From Alcaligenaceae bacterium (lineage in GTDB: Bacteria > Pseudomonadota > Gammaproteobacteria > Burkholderiales > Burkholderiaceae_B), in contig JAAYGT010000208.1 of assembly GCA_012727555.1 (NCBI GenBank), forward strand, positions 1 to 36,312: DNA of 36,312 nt, written 5' to 3'. The notes beneath the pieces are model-generated. The model saw nothing but the letters and a program-made list of their open reading frames with translations. It was not told where the DNA came from and searched no databases. Below are positions 34,479-36,312 of the stretch, in pieces. Each line of letters begins with the position of its first letter. Within the stretch, counting starts at the first letter, position 1. A program made the translations under genes and the position numbers.

Positions 34479-35620
34479 ACTCCCATTCCCCCCGAAATAA
34501 TCTGATCTTTCAACTTGCGAGCTGCATTTCTGCGCTGACTGAGATTCGCCTCCACATCTCTGATTGCGCGCACTCTCGACAGGTACTCGTCCTGCTTCTC
34601 TAGGTCAGGGACTACACATTTGTACTGCGCAAGATGCTCTCGGTTGAGTTTTGGAATTCCTGTTCGCATTGACCCAGAAACTGCGAATTGCGTGAAATGC
34701 TCACTCAGCAGAATCTCGAGCAGATACTCGTTCCTCAAACTTTCTTTTGTAATCAATGCGTACATGTCGGCACTACATAGACCACGACATGGAGCGATTG
34801 CAGCTTTAACGAGATTTGGACGAATCTTTGAATAGATCACGGCCCCTTTGTCAAACAAGTACTTCCCGCTAATTGCAGCTTGCTGAGATGCTGATTCAAT
34901 CCCAGTAATCCGGCCGGTTCCGGACTCAATATGGTTTGGTGCAATGAGAGGAAGATCAGAGTAGTTCGAATCTTTGGGGTCCACTTGCCCGCTTACAACG
35001 GAGTAGTGCGTGGAAAGGTTCTGTGGGGTGTCTCCATCTTTGGAAAACTGATCCATTGATAAAGACCTCAGCAACGTTTGAGCGTCGTTGCGTGCATTCT
35101 CTAAGGCCTCCGTTGCCTGCTCTGTCGCAGTTAGCAGATCAACAAGCCGCTTCTGCTCGTTTATGGGAGCGAGAGGAAACTCAAAGTCGGCCAAGCTCGT
35201 CCAGTTCGTGCGAGGACTCAAGGAGCCTGCCGATGTGGCCACCGCGTGATCAAAAAAGGCATCGGTCTGGCAAATGAAGGGCAGCAGCTCCGGCAGCAAA
35301 ACCTGTGCGTCCTTGGTCTCCAGCACGTAGATGTCCCCGGAACACACCCCAGAGAAATCCGCCACAGCCACCTTGCGCTGGTAGGCGCGTCGCTTGCCGA
35401 ACAGCACCTGCCCTGGCTTGAAGATGCTGGTGAAGGTCACGCCGTCAGCGACGTTGCCCCAACGGCGGATGCGCAAGTCACCGGGTTCGAGATGTTCCAG
35501 ACCGACGTAGCGTTCAATGCCATCGGCCATTGGGTCTTTGCTACGCGCCTTGGACAGCTTTACCACATCGCCAAACTTCACTCGACGCCAGCCGGGCTTC
35601 ATGACTTTTACTTCACTCAT
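34475..35620 (-). CDS. hsdS: Type I restriction enzyme S (specificity) subunit
   Basis: HsdS recognises the two halves of the target site and positions HsdM and HsdR. The 381-residue protein has two target-recognition domains, about residues 10-150 and 195-335. Each is followed by a helical spacer: PLAPINEQKRLVDLLTATEQ onward, and VPDLEKQDEYLSRVRAIRDV onward. The two-domain layout is complete. The start at 35620 overlaps the upstream metallopeptidase stop by eight bases and has AAGGA upstream. Base composition is split: the first half is GC-rich (39 of 60 in one line), while the second recognition domain is much AT-richer (25-29 of 60 in two lines). This suggests domain replacement by recombination. 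The target sequence cannot be predicted. Confidence 0.94.
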   Translation of the reverse strand: MSEVKVMKPGWRRVKFGDVVKLSKARSKDPMADGIERYVGLEHLEPGDLRIRRWGNVADGVTFTSIFKPGQVLFGKRRAYQRKVAVADFSGVCSGDIYVLETKDAQVLLPELLPFICQTDAFFDHAVATSAGSLSPRTNWTSLADFEFPLAPINEQKRLVDLLTATEQATEALENARNDAQTLLRSLSMDQFSKDGDTPQNLSTHYSVVSGQVDPKDSNYSDLPLIAPNHIESGTGRITGIESASQQAAISGKYLFDKGAVIYSKIRPNLVKAAIAPCRGLCSADMYALITKESLRNEYLLEILLSEHFTQFAVSGSMRTGIPKLNREHLAQYKCVVPDLEKQDEYLSRVRAIRDVEANLSQRRNAARKLKDQIISGGMGV

Positions 35621-36312
35621 CTGCAGCTTCCTTGAATCGAAAGCTCTGCTTCAGATCATTCATCCATGAAGGCTCGATGATGTGATCATGCTGCAAGCGC
35701 CCCACAACAATACCTGGATGAATGCCAATGCTTTCAGCAAAAGATCTGACGGCTTCTTTGGTACGAAGCGTACCGAGAGTGTTGCTGTTCTCCTCCGGTA
35801 TAAGAACATTGCCCGCCCATTGATTGGCCTCCTGCTCTCGAGGATCAGTGCTATGGCTTGCATTAGGGTCATCCAGAAAGATGGATTTTTTGGCTTCTTT
35901 GCCGTCTGCATGCAGCAGGATGTGGGCTGCCTCGTGGAAAAAGGTGAACCAGAACTTGTCGTTGGTCTTGCCATAAAGAGAAAGCTGTATGAGCGGTCGG
36001 GTTGGGCTAAGCCAGCGCGCTACACCGCTTACATGGGCGCGCGGGATTGCGGGAACAATTGCCAGCAACACACCTGCCGCCCTTAAAAGCTCAACCATGC
36101 GCGGCTGAAAGACTTCCGGAGGCTCACAGGTCAGCGTGCGAATTTCATTTAGAGCTTTTGTAAAACGAGCCCTGTCGTATTTGGGTGCCTCTTGTTTTTC
36201 AACCGCCTGTTCACCCAAACGTAGCCAAGCTGAGATTGCGCCCACATTACTTTGTTCGTCCCGGCTGCGACGAAATGCAACTTGCATACCGCCGTAGTGG
36301 CTGCGCCATTCA
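35613..36312 (-). CDS. ImmA/IrrE-type metallopeptidase (5' end outside window)
   Basis: The frame is open to the right edge of the window: codons before the first Met at 36287 read EWRSHYGG with no stop, so the N-terminus is missing. Numbering from that Met, the zinc motif is HEAAH (His118, Glu119, His122) in FFHEAAHILLHADGKE. The likely third ligand is Glu153 in REQEANQWAGN, a family hallmark. ImmA/IrrE peptidases cleave XRE-type repressors or stress regulators; many relatives of this length carry an N-terminal XRE helix-turn-helix, which would lie outside the window. It overlaps hsdS by eight bases and so belongs to the restriction operon. A regulatory role in restriction expression is inference. 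Confidence 0.88.
   Translation of the reverse strand, partial: EWRSHYGGMQVAFRRSRDEQSNVGAISAWLRLGEQAVEKQEAPKYDRARFTKALNEIRTLTCEPPEVFQPRMVELLRAAGVLLAIVPAIPRAHVSGVARWLSPTRPLIQLSLYGKTNDKFWFTFFHEAAHILLHADGKEAKKSIFLDDPNASHSTDPREQEANQWAGNVLIPEENSNTLGTLRTKEAVRSFAESIGIHPGIVVGRLQHDHIIEPSWMNDLKQSFRFKEAADE

Noticed and set aside
1..36312. tRNA or rRNA genes, including a tRNA attachment site for the integrase
   Set aside because: No cloverleaf-like or rRNA sequence was recognised by eye, and yicC, not a tRNA, directly precedes the integrase.

Overview
The window looks like a chromosomal segment of a moderately GC-rich betaproteobacterium, most likely in or near the Alcaligenaceae (Burkholderiales). This rests on gene content and order (hemW-rdgB, glnA-ntrB-ntrC, ridA-recG-oxyR, a ugp operon, yicC) and on protein style. 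It was not tested by a database search, and no genus can be named.

Positions 1-27307 are core chromosome. They hold a partial livH; the translationally coupled pair proC-yhhQ; a glycerol-3-phosphate ABC importer (ugpBAEC) behind a Pho-box-like repeat; a lone branched-chain amino acid binding protein; and the group ridA-recG-oxyR. Next come a ferredoxin-NADP reductase diverging from a Fur-box-controlled ferric iron importer (fbpABC type), then the nitrogen regulation cluster glnA-ntrB-ntrC. The glnA upstream region carries a textbook sigma-54 promoter and two NtrC-type boxes. The core ends with hemW and rdgB, a LysR regulator diverging from an acyl-CoA dehydrogenase and an MmgE/PrpD-family gene, and yicC.

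From about 27308 to the window end the DNA looks like an integrated accessory element inserted just after yicC, where gmk would often be expected. It opens with arm-type repeats and a P4-type tyrosine integrase. A tightly coupled two-gene cassette of unknown function follows: a coiled-coil/glycine-zipper protein, then a protein with a possible nuclease-like N-terminal domain and a glycine-rich membrane-like C-terminal half. After a decayed IS21-family end comes a type I restriction cluster on the minus strand: hsdR, hsdS and an ImmA/IrrE-type metallopeptidase gene that runs off the window. hsdM is not in view.

The best candidate for something undescribed is the two-gene cassette at 28791-31074. 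It lies between an integrase and a restriction system, the setting where defence or toxin modules collect. Its function is inference only.
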